64,000 bases of DNA from Rhizobium sp. SL42 (GCF_021729845.1 NZ_CP063397.1:3548001-3612000); one strand, 5' to 3'; shown: positions 47,563 to 56,969, numbered from the stretch's first letter. Numbers and translations: made by a program. The notes: generated from the letters alone by a model not told the origin.

Positions 47563-48147
47563 ATGCGTACCGCTGTTGTTTCCGCCATTGGCGTCATGCT
47601 GATGCTGTCGGCCTGTGCCAAGCCCCCAAGCCAGACCCGCAATGCCTGCGCGATCTTCGAGCAGCGCGACGGGCTGTTCAACAATTGGCGCAGCGCAGCC
47701 CAGAAGGCCGAACGCGAATACGGCGTTCCGGTGCCGATCCTGATGGCGACGATCTACACGGAATCGAGTTTCCGGGCGAACGCGCGGCCGCCGCGCAAGA
47801 AGCTGCTCGGCTTCATTCCCTGGAAGCGCCAGTCGAGTGCCTATGGCTATTCACAGGCGCTTGACGGCACGTGGGAACGCTACCAGCGCGAAACCGGCCG
47901 CTGGGGCGCCCGCCGCACGGACTTCGGCGATGCCATGCAATTCATCGGCTGGTATCACCGCGAGAGCGCCTCGAAGACCGGCATCCCGCTGAACGACCCG
48001 TACAAGCTTTATCTGGCCTATCATTCCGGCCAGGCGGGCTATCTGCGCGGCGCCTACAAGAACCGCCCGGAAGCGCTGAATGGCGCCAAGCGCTTCACCA
48101 GCATCACATATACTTACGCCTCCCAGCTGAAGCAGTGCCCGGGCTGA
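47563..48147 (+). CDS. Lipoprotein with lysozyme-like/SLT transglycosylase domain
   Basis: The 194-residue product has a lipoprotein signal with the lipobox LSAC (C18). The domain from about residue 45 has the SLT pattern: PILMATIYTESSFRANARPP with the catalytic glutamate, then AYGYSQALDGTWERYQRET and YLAYHSGQAGY. Lytic transglycosylases cut the murein glycan strand. It would act in the periplasm anchored by lipid. Ribosome site GCGAGG lies eight bases upstream. It is followed by a strong bidirectional terminator. Confidence 0.88.
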   Translation: MRTAVVSAIGVMLMLSACAKPPSQTRNACAIFEQRDGLFNNWRSAAQKAEREYGVPVPILMATIYTESSFRANARPPRKKLLGFIPWKRQSSAYGYSQALDGTWERYQRETGRWGARRTDFGDAMQFIGWYHRESASKTGIPLNDPYKLYLAYHSGQAGYLRGAYKNRPEALNGAKRFTSITYTYASQLKQCPG

Positions 48148-48232
48148 GCAACCATCCTCCTGCACAAGTAGGCGTGAGGAGGATGAGGGGCAAACCCGGA
48201 TAAAGCCCGGCAATCCGACAACAGCGCAAAAC

Positions 48233-48266
48233 AAAAGAGGCAGGGCGCCGGCGCCCTGCCTCTTTT
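48233..48266. terminator. Perfect 34-bp palindromic bidirectional terminator
   Basis: The two 17-base arms are exact complements around the axis between 48249 and 48250, with AAAA at one end and TTTT at the other. It separates two convergent genes and can stop both transcripts. Confidence 0.92.
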
Positions 48267-48289
48267 CGTTTCCGTCAAGCGCTGAACGC

Positions 48290-49300
48290 CTATTCGTATT
48301 GCGCCACAGCCTGGATGGCCGAGATCTGCCAGTCGGTGCCGGGACGTCGAACAAAGGTCCAGATCTCCGTCGATTCCGAAGGGTTCTGGTCGTCACCATT
48401 GATCAGCTTGCCGGACTGGCGATCGACGACATAGTCGATGCTCTCATAGCGCATGGCGACGGTCGCATAATCGATATCGCCTTCGCGCCAGGCTTCGGAC
48501 ACGTCACCCTGCACGAGATGCACGTCGCGAACCTCATTCTTGACGCCCTTGGTGGCATTCTCGCTGAGTTCCTCGGCGAGATAGGACATGGCTTCCGGCG
48601 TGGTGATCCGGCGGAGCGCGCTGTAGTCTTCTCGCGCATAACCCGCCTGCATCTGCTGCAGCAGCGTCTCGAAATATTCGAGATCCTTCTGCGCAATGCC
48701 GATCTCGTCGGTCTGACCCGGCTTGGCGGCCGAAGCCTGCGCGGCAGAACCGCCACCGATGCGCGGGATCTGGAACGAAGAACCCTGATTTTCACGCCCG
48801 TCATTGCGTGCCATGCCGCCGAAGCCGGATGTGTTGCCGCCATTCGGGCCACCCGAATAGGACGGCTGGCGATTGGCGAACATGCGCATGGCAAAGCGGA
48901 TCAGGAAGAAGATCAGCACGCCCTGTAAAAGCAGGCCGAGGAAGCCGAAGCCGCCGCCGAAGCCAGAGCCCATCAGCATGCCGAACAGGCCGCCCATGAG
49001 CAGGCCGCCCATAAGGCCGCCGGCAAGACCGCCGAACAGACCGGGACGCTGGCCATTGCGGCTCTGCGCTGCCGTCTGGGTCGCACCCGGCTGCGTCGCA
49101 TTGGTGCGAGGTGTCATCGTGCGCTCGATCGGAGCAGCCGTCGTCGGCGCCGTACGCGTGGCTGAGGGCGCGCTGAATGTGCGCGTTCCACGGCTACCGA
49201 AGCCACCGCTTGCCCGTCTCGCCTCGGCAAAATCCACGGCCATCAGCGTGACCATCATGCCAAGTGCGAGAGATGCAAAAATCTTACCGTAACGCCGCAT
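48290..49300 (-). CDS. Tim44-like domain protein
   Basis: The 336-residue product starts after AGGGGTAGG. An N-terminal signal/hydrophobic segment is followed by a low-complexity Thr/Pro/Gln part. A glycine-rich hydrophobic segment of GGLMGGLLMGGLF type (about residues 90-135) comes next, then a Tim44-like domain (about 195-336) with DLEYFETLLQQMQAGYARED and ending VRRPGTDWQISAIQAV. Bacterial Tim44-like proteins are of unclear function; the family is named for the mitochondrial import motor subunit. Membrane association is likely. Confidence 0.88.
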   Translation of the reverse strand: MRRYGKIFASLALGMMVTLMAVDFAEARRASGGFGSRGTRTFSAPSATRTAPTTAAPIERTMTPRTNATQPGATQTAAQSRNGQRPGLFGGLAGGLMGGLLMGGLFGMLMGSGFGGGFGFLGLLLQGVLIFFLIRFAMRMFANRQPSYSGGPNGGNTSGFGGMARNDGRENQGSSFQIPRIGGGSAAQASAAKPGQTDEIGIAQKDLEYFETLLQQMQAGYAREDYSALRRITTPEAMSYLAEELSENATKGVKNEVRDVHLVQGDVSEAWREGDIDYATVAMRYESIDYVVDRQSGKLINGDDQNPSESTEIWTFVRRPGTDWQISAIQAVAQYE

Positions 49301-49424
49301 CGCGTTTCCTACCCCTTTGTTATGTTTGTGAAGGCATTTACGCCCTTGGGCTTACATATGGAGACGGCCCAGCCCCTTTTGAAGGCCGGGCGGTCATATT
49401 TCCAATCAAAACAAAGTCAGCAGT

Positions 49425-49538
49425 TCAGGCACCCAGCCAGATCTTGATGATACCGCCGACAATCGTGATCGTCACGACGCCGGCCGCCCAGAGCCCGACG
49501 AACCACAGCAGGCGTGAGACAAGACCAGCCTTCGGCAT
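49425..49538 (-). CDS. DUF2474 micro-protein of the CydAB oxidase (CydX-like)
   Basis: This 37-residue product is too short for usual gene finders. Its ATG overlaps the cydB stop codon (TGATG). It has one transmembrane helix (WFVGLWAAGVVTITIVGG) between positive N- and C-terminal ends. DUF2474 proteins of this size lie next to bd-type quinol oxidase genes and are thought to resemble CydX, a small subunit that stabilises the oxidase. The translational coupling supports expression. The role is inferred from context and size. Confidence 0.85.
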   Translation of the reverse strand: MPKAGLVSRLLWFVGLWAAGVVTITIVGGIIKIWLGA

Positions 49539-50542
49539 CAATGGTAACCCTCGTCCGGATTGAGTTTTCCTCGGAAAACCCAATAGGCGTAAGCGGTGTA
49601 GCAGAGGATCATCGGCACCAGAACCAAGGCCCCGACCAGCAGGAAGGCCAGGCTTTCATCCGGCGCCGCCGCCTCCCAGATCGTCAGGGATGTCGGCACG
49701 ATATAGGGATAGAAGCTGATCCCGATGCCGACATAGCCAAGTACGAAAAGTCCGAGCGATGCGAGAAATGGCAGTATGTCCCGCCCCTGCTTCAGCCCGG
49801 AAATGATCAGGTAGAGGCAGCCCAGCACCAGCAGCGGCACGACCACGGAAAAGATCATCGTCGGGAATCCGAACCAGCGATCGAGATAGAGCGGCTCGAG
49901 AAACGGCGTCCACAGACTGAAGATGCCCATGGCGCCAACCGTCGCGAAGGCGAGCTTGAAGGCGAACACCCTGCTCCGCTCTGCAAGATGGCCCTCGGTC
50001 TTCATCACCAGCCACGTCGCCCCGAGCAGGCCATAGCCGATGACCAGTGCTGCACCCGTCGCCAGCGAAAACGGCGTCAGCCAATCCCACCAGCCACCCG
50101 AATAGGCACGGTCGGTTACCGGAATGCCCTGCACCAGGGCACCGAGCGCCACCCCTTGGGAAAAGGCCGCGACCAGCGAGCCGCCGGCAAAGGCCCAGTT
50201 CCACAGATATTCGGCCCGGTTGGTGCGCCAGCGATATTCGAAGGCAACGCCACGGAAGATCAGGCCGAGCAGCATGATGATCAGCGGCGCGTAGAGCGCC
50301 GGTAGGATCGTCGCATAAGCGAGGGGAAAGACCGCAAGCAACCCGCCGCCGCCCAGCACCAGCCAGGTCTCGTTGCCATCCCAGACGGGCGCCACCGAAT
50401 TCATCATCAGGTCCTTGTCGTGCTTTTCCGGAAAGAACGGAAACAGGATGCCGACGCCGAGATCGAAGCCGTCGAGAATGACATAGGCGAGCACGGCAAA
50501 GGCGATGATGCCGGCCCAGATGAAGGGAAGATCAATGGCCAT
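49538..50542 (-). CDS. cydB: Cytochrome bd-type quinol oxidase subunit II
   Basis: ATG 50542 gives 334 residues with eight hydrophobic segments. The start overlaps the end of cydA by 11 bases. The N-terminus MAIDLPFIWAGIIAFAVLAY then VILDGFDLGVGIL is the CydB signature, and WDGNETWLVLGGGGLLAVFP follows. It is the second subunit of the bd oxidase, which reduces O2 at the expense of quinol. The 37-residue gene follows. Confidence 0.95.
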   Translation of the reverse strand: MAIDLPFIWAGIIAFAVLAYVILDGFDLGVGILFPFFPEKHDKDLMMNSVAPVWDGNETWLVLGGGGLLAVFPLAYATILPALYAPLIIMLLGLIFRGVAFEYRWRTNRAEYLWNWAFAGGSLVAAFSQGVALGALVQGIPVTDRAYSGGWWDWLTPFSLATGAALVIGYGLLGATWLVMKTEGHLAERSRVFAFKLAFATVGAMGIFSLWTPFLEPLYLDRWFGFPTMIFSVVVPLLVLGCLYLIISGLKQGRDILPFLASLGLFVLGYVGIGISFYPYIVPTSLTIWEAAAPDESLAFLLVGALVLVPMILCYTAYAYWVFRGKLNPDEGYH

Positions 50543-51944
50543 GCTGGCCTCCATGGTGCCCGGTCTGGGCGGCTGGCGTGATGCCGGATGTGCGGATCGG
50601 TCCGTCATCGAGATCGGGCATCGGGTCGCGCGGCAGGCTCGCCATCAGTCGCAGGATGTAGAAAGTGCCTGCCCCGAAGACGATGAAGTAGACGATGATG
50701 AACGCGATCAGCGAAGCCGCGACCGCAGGGGCGGCTATCGGCGAAATAGAATCTGCGGTCAGCAGATGACCGTAGACCGTATAGGGCTGACGACCGACTT
50801 CGGTGGTGATCCAGCCGGCCAGTACCGCCACGAAGCCGGATGGCCCCATGATCAGAGCCACCCGATGCAGCCAGCGGTTCTCGTGAAGCGTCCCCCGCCA
50901 GCGACAGTAGAGGCTGAACAGGCCGACACCGAGCATGGCAAAACCGATGGCGACCATCACGCGAAACGACCAGAAAACGATCGAGACCGGCGGCTCCTTG
51001 TCGTCGGGGACGGTATCGAGGCCGGCCAGCGGCGCATTCAGCTCATGCTTCAGGATCAGGCTCGACAGCTTGGGGATTTCAACGGCGTAGTCGATCCGCT
51101 TTTCGGCCGTGTTCGGGATGCCGAACAGGATCAGCGGCGCACCCTCCGGATGGCTGTCGAAATGGCCTTCCATCGCCATCACCTTGACCGGCTGGTATTC
51201 CAGCGTGTTCAGGCCATGGGCGTCTCCGGCGAAGATCTGGATCGGCGCCACGATCGCGGCCATCCACATCGCCATCGAGAACATCGTCCCGGCACGGCGT
51301 GGCGCCGTATGCCTCAGCAGATGCCAGGCGCCGACCGCACCGACGACGAAGGCCGTGGTCAGATAGGCGGCGATCACCATATGCACCAGGCGATAGGGGA
51401 AGGAAGGATTGAAGACGATCTTCCACCAGTCGACCGGCACGAACTGGCCGACATCGTTAATCGCAAAGCCGGCGGGCGTCTGCATCCAGGAATTCACCGA
51501 GAGGATCCAGGTGGCCGAGATCAGCGTGCCGAAGGCAACCATCAGTGTAGCGAAGAAATGTAGACCCGGCCCGACCCGGTTACGTCCGAACAGCATGACA
51601 CCAAGGAAGCCTGCCTCGAGGAAGAAGGCGGTCAGCACCTCGTAACCCATCAACGGCCCGATGACCGGCCCTGCCTTGTCGGAAAACACGCTCCAGTTTG
51701 TCCCGAACTGATAGGACATCACGATGCCCGAGACGACGCCCATGCCGAAGGCGACCGCAAAGATCGTCTTCCAGAAGTCGAAGAGTTCCAGATAGACCTT
51801 GTCCTTCTTCCACAGGTAGAGGCCTTCGAGGACAGCGAGATAGCTGGCGAGGCCGATGGAGAAGGCCGGGAAGATGATATGAAAAGAGACCGTGAACGCG
51901 AATTGCGCACGCGCCAGGATCTGGGCATCGAAGTTTTCGAACAT
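50532..51944 (-). CDS. cydA: Cytochrome bd-type quinol oxidase subunit I (Cio-like)
   Basis: ATG 51944 gives 470 residues; the longer frame is not supported. The helix with heme ligand H22 (RAQFAFTVSFHIIFPAFSIG) and the quinol motif GWITTEVGRQPYTVYG are present. At 470 residues it lacks the long Q loop of E. coli CydA (522), placing it with the cyanide-insensitive (Cio) group. It accepts electrons from quinol at low oxygen and does not pump protons. Operon cydA-cydB-DUF2474 on the minus strand. Confidence 0.95.
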   Translation of the reverse strand: MFENFDAQILARAQFAFTVSFHIIFPAFSIGLASYLAVLEGLYLWKKDKVYLELFDFWKTIFAVAFGMGVVSGIVMSYQFGTNWSVFSDKAGPVIGPLMGYEVLTAFFLEAGFLGVMLFGRNRVGPGLHFFATLMVAFGTLISATWILSVNSWMQTPAGFAINDVGQFVPVDWWKIVFNPSFPYRLVHMVIAAYLTTAFVVGAVGAWHLLRHTAPRRAGTMFSMAMWMAAIVAPIQIFAGDAHGLNTLEYQPVKVMAMEGHFDSHPEGAPLILFGIPNTAEKRIDYAVEIPKLSSLILKHELNAPLAGLDTVPDDKEPPVSIVFWSFRVMVAIGFAMLGVGLFSLYCRWRGTLHENRWLHRVALIMGPSGFVAVLAGWITTEVGRQPYTVYGHLLTADSISPIAAPAVAASLIAFIIVYFIVFGAGTFYILRLMASLPRDPMPDLDDGPIRTSGITPAAQTGHHGGQHGH

Positions 51945-52116
51945 GGCCTGCTGCGTCCTTCGTTGCTGCGCGAGGGAAATGGTCCTCGCGAGATGATAGA
52001 CGTCAAATATAGCCTTGCATCGCATGTTCAATGCGACAACCCGCCATGCGTCAGTTCAACGCATATGATTTTCCTTATGTTATCGAAAATTGCCTGGCGA
52101 CCGAAGCAGGAACGCA

Positions 52117-52144
52117 AACGGCGCGGGTTTGATCCCGCGCCGTT
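52117..52144 (-). terminator. Hairpin terminator after serA
   Basis: An 11-bp GC-rich stem (52117-52127 with 52134-52144) with a 6-base loop lies 25 bp past the serA stop codon. The following minus-strand sequence has only a short TTT, so termination may be partial. Confidence 0.65.
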
Positions 52145-52168
52145 GATCTACCCGGTGAAACGAGCCGA

Positions 52169-53764
52169 TCAATCGATGTTGAAGGTCAGCGGTTTGGCCT
52201 GCTTGATCGCCGGATTGGCGGTCAGCTGGGCGAGCACGGCCTGATCGATCGCACCATCGACATAGAGAAGCGCAATGGCGTCAGCGCCTTCCCTGTCGCG
52301 ACCAAGCTGGAAGTTCGCGATATTGACCTTGGCATTGCCGAGCGTCGTGCCGATGAAGCCGATCATGCCGGGAACGTCGGTATTGGAGATGTAGATCATG
52401 TTGGTCCCGACATCGGCATCCATATTGATGCCCTTGATCTGGATGAAGCGCGGCTTGCCATCCGAGAACACTGTGCCGGCAACCGAGCGCGTCTGCTTTT
52501 CGGTCGTCACCGTCAGCTTGATGTAGCCATCATAGACGCCGGTCTTGTCGCGCTTGACCTCGGAGAGCACGATGCCCTTTTCCTTGATCATGATCGGAGC
52601 CGAAACCATGTTCACATCGGCAACCTGGCTGCGGATCAGACCGGCCAGCAGCGCAGACGTAAGCGCCTTGGTGTTCATGGTGGCGGTGACGCCGTCATAA
52701 AGGATCTCGATTTCCTTGATCGGGCTTTCCGTTACCTGGCCGGCAAACGAACCGAGCACGTCCGCCAGACGGATGAACGGCTTGAGCAGCGGCGCTTCTT
52801 CGGCCGTGATCGACGGCATGTTGATGGCGTTCGAGACTGCACCCTTGACCAGATAGTCCGACATCTGCTCGGCGACCTGCAAGGCAACGTTTTCCTGCGC
52901 TTCCGTGGTCGATGCACCAAGATGCGGCGTGCAGACGACGTTCGGCAGGCCGAACAGCGGGCTTTCCTTGGCAGGCTCGACCTCGAACACGTCGAAACCG
53001 GCGCCGGCAACGTGGCCGGACTTGATGGCTTCGGCAAGTGCTGCTTCATCGACGAGGCCGCCACGGGCGCAGTTGATGATGCGCACGCCCGGCTTGGTCT
53101 TGGCGAGATTTTCCTTGCCCAGAATCCCGCGGGTCTTGTCGGTCATCGGAACATGCAGCGTGATGAAGTCGGACTGGGCCAGCAATTCGTCGAGCTCGAC
53201 CTTCGTGACACCCATTTCGCGGGCGCGCTCGTTCGACAGGAAGGGATCATAGGCCAGGACATGCATGCCAAGGCCGATCGCCTTCTTGCAGACGATGCCG
53301 CCGATATTGCCGGCACCGATCACGCCGAGGATCTTGCCGGTGATCTCGACACCCATGAACTTCGACTTTTCCCACTTGCCGGCCTGGGTCGAGGCGTCGG
53401 CCTGTGGCAACTGGCGCGCGACGGCAAACATCAGGGCGATGGCGTGCTCGGCGGTGGTGATCGAGTTGCCGAAGGGTGTGTTCATCACGATGATGCCGCG
53501 ACGCGAGGCAGCCGGGATATCGACATTGTCGACGCCGATGCCGGCGCGACCGATGACCTTCAGATTGGTCGCAGCCGCGATCAGCTTTTCCGTCGCCTTG
53601 GTGGCGGATCGGATGGCAAGGCCGTCATAGTTGCCGATGATTTCTGCGAGCTTGTCCTTGTCCTTGCCGAGCTGCGGCTGGAAATCAACTTCGACGCCGC
53701 GATCGCGGAAGATCTGGACGGCGGTTTCCGACAGTTCGTCGGATACGAGAACGCGAGGTGCCAT
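52169..53764 (-). CDS. serA: D-3-phosphoglycerate dehydrogenase
   Basis: The 531-residue product starts after AAGGAGG. The first 310 residues are the catalytic NAD domain with GVIGAGNIGGIVCKKAIGLG and NCARGGLVDEAALAEAIKSG. A middle ASB-like domain and a C-terminal ACT domain (about 455-531, NTDVPGMIGFIGTTLG) follow. It oxidises 3-phosphoglycerate in the first step of serine synthesis. serC precedes it by 85 bp on the same strand. Confidence 0.97.
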   Translation of the reverse strand: MAPRVLVSDELSETAVQIFRDRGVEVDFQPQLGKDKDKLAEIIGNYDGLAIRSATKATEKLIAAATNLKVIGRAGIGVDNVDIPAASRRGIIVMNTPFGNSITTAEHAIALMFAVARQLPQADASTQAGKWEKSKFMGVEITGKILGVIGAGNIGGIVCKKAIGLGMHVLAYDPFLSNERAREMGVTKVELDELLAQSDFITLHVPMTDKTRGILGKENLAKTKPGVRIINCARGGLVDEAALAEAIKSGHVAGAGFDVFEVEPAKESPLFGLPNVVCTPHLGASTTEAQENVALQVAEQMSDYLVKGAVSNAINMPSITAEEAPLLKPFIRLADVLGSFAGQVTESPIKEIEILYDGVTATMNTKALTSALLAGLIRSQVADVNMVSAPIMIKEKGIVLSEVKRDKTGVYDGYIKLTVTTEKQTRSVAGTVFSDGKPRFIQIKGINMDADVGTNMIYISNTDVPGMIGFIGTTLGNAKVNIANFQLGRDREGADAIALLYVDGAIDQAVLAQLTANPAIKQAKPLTFNID

Positions 53765-53849
53765 TACGAGGCCTCCTTCAGAGAGTTCGTTTCAATGAAA
53801 ATGGTGGGATGCAAGGGCTCCGCCGACGCGGCGGAGCCGGAATTCGCTG

Positions 53850-55028
53850 TCAGGCCGCGGCCTTGGAAAGCGTCGCCTTCTGGGTCTGGTAGGCCCAGGT
53901 CAGCCACGGCATCAGGGCTTCCATGTCGGCGGTCTCGATCGTCGCTCCGGCCCAGATGCGCAGGCCCGCCGGCGCATCGCGATAGGCGCCGATGTCGAAG
54001 GCGATGCCCTGCTTGTCGAGCAGCGTCACCATGCCCTTGGCGAAAGCCGCCTGGGCGTCGGCGTCAAGCGCCAGCACGTCGGGGTCGGCAATCGTCAGGC
54101 AGACCGAGGTGTTCGAACGGGTTTCGTCGACCTTGGCGAGATTGGCGATCCAGTCGTTCTTTGCGACGAGGTCGAAGATCACCTTGGCATTGGCATCGGC
54201 ACGCGCGATCAGAGCATTGAGGCCGCCGAGCGACTTCGCCCACTTCAGCGCATCGATATAGTCCTCGACGCAGAGCATAGACGGCGTGTTGATGGTTTCG
54301 CCGGTGAAGATGCCCTCGATGAGCTTGCCACCCGAGGTCATGCGGAAGATCTTCGGCAGCGGCCAGGCGGGCACATAGGTCGTCAGACGCTCGACGGCAC
54401 GCGGGCTCAGGATGATCACACCGTGACCGCCCTCGCCGCCCAGAACCTTCTGCCAGGAAAAGGTGGTGACATCGAGCTTGGTGAAATCCATATCCTGCGC
54501 GAAAGCCGCCGAAGTGGCGTCGCAGATCGTCAGGCCCTTGCGGTCGGCCGGGATGAAGTCGGCATTGGGGACGCGAACGCCCGAGGTCGTGCCGTTCCAG
54601 GTGAAAACCACGTCACGGTCGAAATCGATGCTCGACAGATCAGGCAGTTCGCCATAGCCGGCTTCAATCTTGCGGACGTCCTTGAGCTTCAGCTGCTTGA
54701 CGACGTCGGTAACCCAGCCGGCGCCGAAGCTTTCCCAGGCGACCATGTCGACGCCACGCTCGCCAAGCAGCGACCACATGGCCATTTCAACGGCGCCCGT
54801 ATCGGAGGCCGGTACGATGCCGATGCGATAGTCCGCCGGCACGTTGAGAATTTCACGGGTGAGGTCGATGGCCAGCTTCAGCTTGTCCTTGCCAACCTTG
54901 GCGCGGTGAGAACGACCGAGCGGGGCATCGGACAGCGCATCGAGCGACCAACCGGGACGCTTCGAGCAGGGGCCAGAAGAAAAATGCGAATTTGCCGGAC
55001 GCAATGCCGGCGCGGCGATATCAACCAT
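53850..55028 (-). CDS. serC: Phosphoserine aminotransferase
   Basis: The 392-residue product has the class V aminotransferase fold of the alphaproteobacterial type: [20 protein letters not shown] at the N-terminus, [21 protein letters not shown] then [13 protein letters not shown] with the PLP lysine. It converts phosphohydroxypyruvate to phosphoserine. It is the first gene of the serC-serA operon and is preceded by a putative structured leader. Confidence 0.96.
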   Translation of the reverse strand: MVDIAAPALRPANSHFSSGPCSKRPGWSLDALSDAPLGRSHRAKVGKDKLKLAIDLTREILNVPADYRIGIVPASDTGAVEMAMWSLLGERGVDMVAWESFGAGWVTDVVKQLKLKDVRKIEAGYGELPDLSSIDFDRDVVFTWNGTTSGVRVPNADFIPADRKGLTICDATSAAFAQDMDFTKLDVTTFSWQKVLGGEGGHGVIILSPRAVERLTTYVPAWPLPKIFRMTSGGKLIEGIFTGETINTPSMLCVEDYIDALKWAKSLGGLNALIARADANAKVIFDLVAKNDWIANLAKVDETRSNTSVCLTIADPDVLALDADAQAAFAKGMVTLLDKQGIAFDIGAYRDAPAGLRIWAGATIETADMEALMPWLTWAYQTQKATLSKAAA

Positions 55029-55110
55029 GTCAAACTACCCTTCCAGGTATATGGCCTCTCGTTGGGGAGAGGTGTCCCGCCGTCGGAACTATCCTCAAGC
55101 GGAGACGTCG
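55029..55110 (-). ncRNA. serC leader RNA element
   Basis: The mRNA leader directly before serC forms a CCTCTC/GAGAGG hairpin (55055-55060 with 55067-55072). It is followed by an ATACC...GGGTA pairing that covers the AAGGG ribosome site about ten bases before the start. A conserved alphaproteobacterial serC leader with a final stem overlapping the ribosome site is described (Corbino et al. 2005; Rfam serC). Position, operon and stem agree. The ligand, if any, is unknown. Confidence 0.7.
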
Positions 55111-55193
55111 TCAAGACGGTGAATGTCGCAATCGGCTAATTTTTTGCCGCGACCGGATCGTGCTCCTTCGGTGAGTTGCGCCCTTTGGCCCCG

Positions 55194-55853
55194 CTACTCG
55201 AATTCATCCATGGATTTCGGCGTGGGCAGAAGACTGAGAAAACGCGCAAGGACGAGCAGTGTCATCAGAAGACCGACAAATGCCTGAGCCGAGAACGCAA
55301 TGACCGCAAGATCATGCTGAGGCTGGTAGCGATCCGCGCCGAAGGAGAGCATGAGCAACATGCTTTCACGAAACATCTCGACGAATGTCGGACTGGGATT
55401 GAGCAATTGCAGTCGCCCGTCGCGATACAGGTAGACATATATGACGCCGAACCAGCAGATTACCTCAAAATAATTATGAAGGAGCAGCAAAACAATTCTT
55501 CGGTATCCGCGGATCAAATAGTCTCGACCGGAGAGTTTCGCGCGATATTCGTCAAACAGGAGTACATTCACCTGATAGATGAAAATCTCAAAAATTCGAA
55601 ACGACCCATAGATGGAGACGAATTCGAGAACGAAATTCGAGTCCAGTGCCATGCGCGCCGAGGATACATAAAGCGCCACCAGCGATGCCAGCGCATTTAA
55701 AAATACGTATATCTCGACGAAGATGAAACTGCGTCTCAGCCGCGGCACAAGGCGCACAATCTCAAAAAGCGATATCCGAGCCAGAACGAGGAAGATTCGC
55801 GACCAGAAGCTGACGATCCAGCTCCGCGGCAATGGGGGACCATTTAAAGACAT
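55194..55853 (-). CDS. Membrane protein resembling a two-helix potassium channel with altered filter
   Basis: The 219-residue product starts at ATG 55853 after GGAG. Four to six hydrophobic segments are visible. The last ~65 residues resemble the Ion_trans_2 pore: an amphipathic pore helix (FRESMLLMLSFGAD), a filter-like SFGAD in place of the usual TxGYGD, then a final transmembrane helix (AFSAQAFVGLLMTLLVLARF). The region looks less GC-rich than its neighbours. It may be a degenerate channel or an unrelated transporter. No operon partners. The function is unproven. Confidence 0.75.
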   Translation of the reverse strand: MSLNGPPLPRSWIVSFWSRIFLVLARISLFEIVRLVPRLRRSFIFVEIYVFLNALASLVALYVSSARMALDSNFVLEFVSIYGSFRIFEIFIYQVNVLLFDEYRAKLSGRDYLIRGYRRIVLLLLHNYFEVICWFGVIYVYLYRDGRLQLLNPSPTFVEMFRESMLLMLSFGADRYQPQHDLAVIAFSAQAFVGLLMTLLVLARFLSLLPTPKSMDEFE

Positions 55854-55933
55854 CGACAGGCTCCGCGGCAGAGTCGAATAAGGCCCGGATTGACGAACAA
55901 TCCGGGCCTCGGGAAACGTATCGGTATCGTGTT

Positions 55934-56776
55934 TTACTTGTAGACGATTTCCTGCGGCGGAGGCTCGAAGGCCACCGGCTGGGCGCAGCCGCCGAACATG
56001 TAGCGGGCACCGGCATGCAGTTCGTGGCTGTAGAAGCCCTTGTCGGAGCCAGGACCGCCGTTCTGTTCGTAGCCGAACATCGCACCACCGAGGGTGTGAC
56101 GGAAGCGGTAGCCGACATCGGCCTTGACGTTGCAGGTCACATCGATCGATGCACCGGCCATCAGCTGATAGGCGAAGCGCCAGCTGCCGCGACCACCATG
56201 TTCCACGGTCGTGTCGCAGCCGCTGCCATCGTCGGCGCAGGACGTGTTGTTGAGATTGTCCCAGCGGACGTAGGAGCCACCGATACCGGCACCGACATAC
56301 GGCGTGAAATAGGCATAGTTGCCGAGGTCGATATAGGCATTGGCCATCAGCGTGTAGGCGCGCAGGGCAGACAGGTCTTCAGAGGTACAGGCGGTGACGC
56401 AAGCGCCAAAGCCGGCGCCGCTGCCGGTTGTCGATCCGCGGAAATCCGACTTGTTCATGTAGTCGAATGTCAGATCGGTGCGCAGGTAGCTGTTGACCTG
56501 GTAGCCGATACCGGCGCCGATCGTGAAGCTGTCCTTGAGATCGACATCGTCGAAATCCGAAACCAGGGCATTGGAACCCTGATAGAATTCCGCGCCGCGC
56601 AGGCGGTTGAAGCTGTAGCCGAGATCACCGCGCAGGTACCAGCCGGAGGCTTCGGCAACGGCGACTTCCGGTGCATCCATAATGGGCTGCGGTTCAGGCT
56701 GAAAAACATCTGCGGAATAGGCTGCCGAGCTTGCCAGCAATGTAGCCGCAGCAACAGCGAAAAAGGTCATCTTCAT
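55934..56776 (-). CDS. Outer membrane beta-barrel protein (Omp25/RopB-like)
   Basis: ATG 56776 with GGAG nine bases upstream gives 280 residues; upstream in-frame ATGs lack a site. The signal peptide cleaves near residue 21 (AAYSA-D). The mature part has alternating beta strands, for example GWYLRGDLGYSFNRLRGAEF and YFTPYVGAGIGGSYVRWDNL, and ends KADVGYRFRHTLGG then ELHAGARYMFGG. This is the rhizobial/Brucella Omp25-like family. A perfect CtrA box lies 87 bases upstream, matching CtrA control of omp25 reported in Brucella. Confidence 0.9.
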   Translation of the reverse strand: MKMTFFAVAAATLLASSAAYSADVFQPEPQPIMDAPEVAVAEASGWYLRGDLGYSFNRLRGAEFYQGSNALVSDFDDVDLKDSFTIGAGIGYQVNSYLRTDLTFDYMNKSDFRGSTTGSGAGFGACVTACTSEDLSALRAYTLMANAYIDLGNYAYFTPYVGAGIGGSYVRWDNLNNTSCADDGSGCDTTVEHGGRGSWRFAYQLMAGASIDVTCNVKADVGYRFRHTLGGAMFGYEQNGGPGSDKGFYSHELHAGARYMFGGCAQPVAFEPPPQEIVYK

Positions 56777-56862
56777 GGCGGGATACTCCAAAAATCCAGC
56801 TTTGTGCATCAGGCCAGCACACGCCGATAACCTGATCTCGGATGGATAATGGATTGGAAAAG

Positions 56863-56878
56863 TTAAGTTCGGCTTAAC
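56863..56878 (-). promoter_or_regulatory. Perfect CtrA box before the omp gene
   Basis: The sequence is TTAA-N7-TTAA followed by C, an exact match to the CtrA consensus. It is symmetric, so strand does not matter. A TTAACC half-site lies at 56887-56892. The box is 87 bases upstream of the omp start codon. Confidence 0.85.
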
Positions 56879-56969
56879 TACGGTTGTTAACCTTGACCCT
56901 TTGCAATCTGTTTACCACGAAGTTTCGATATCTTCTTTGCAATCTCGGATTTGCTTGCCGCACAGAGAA

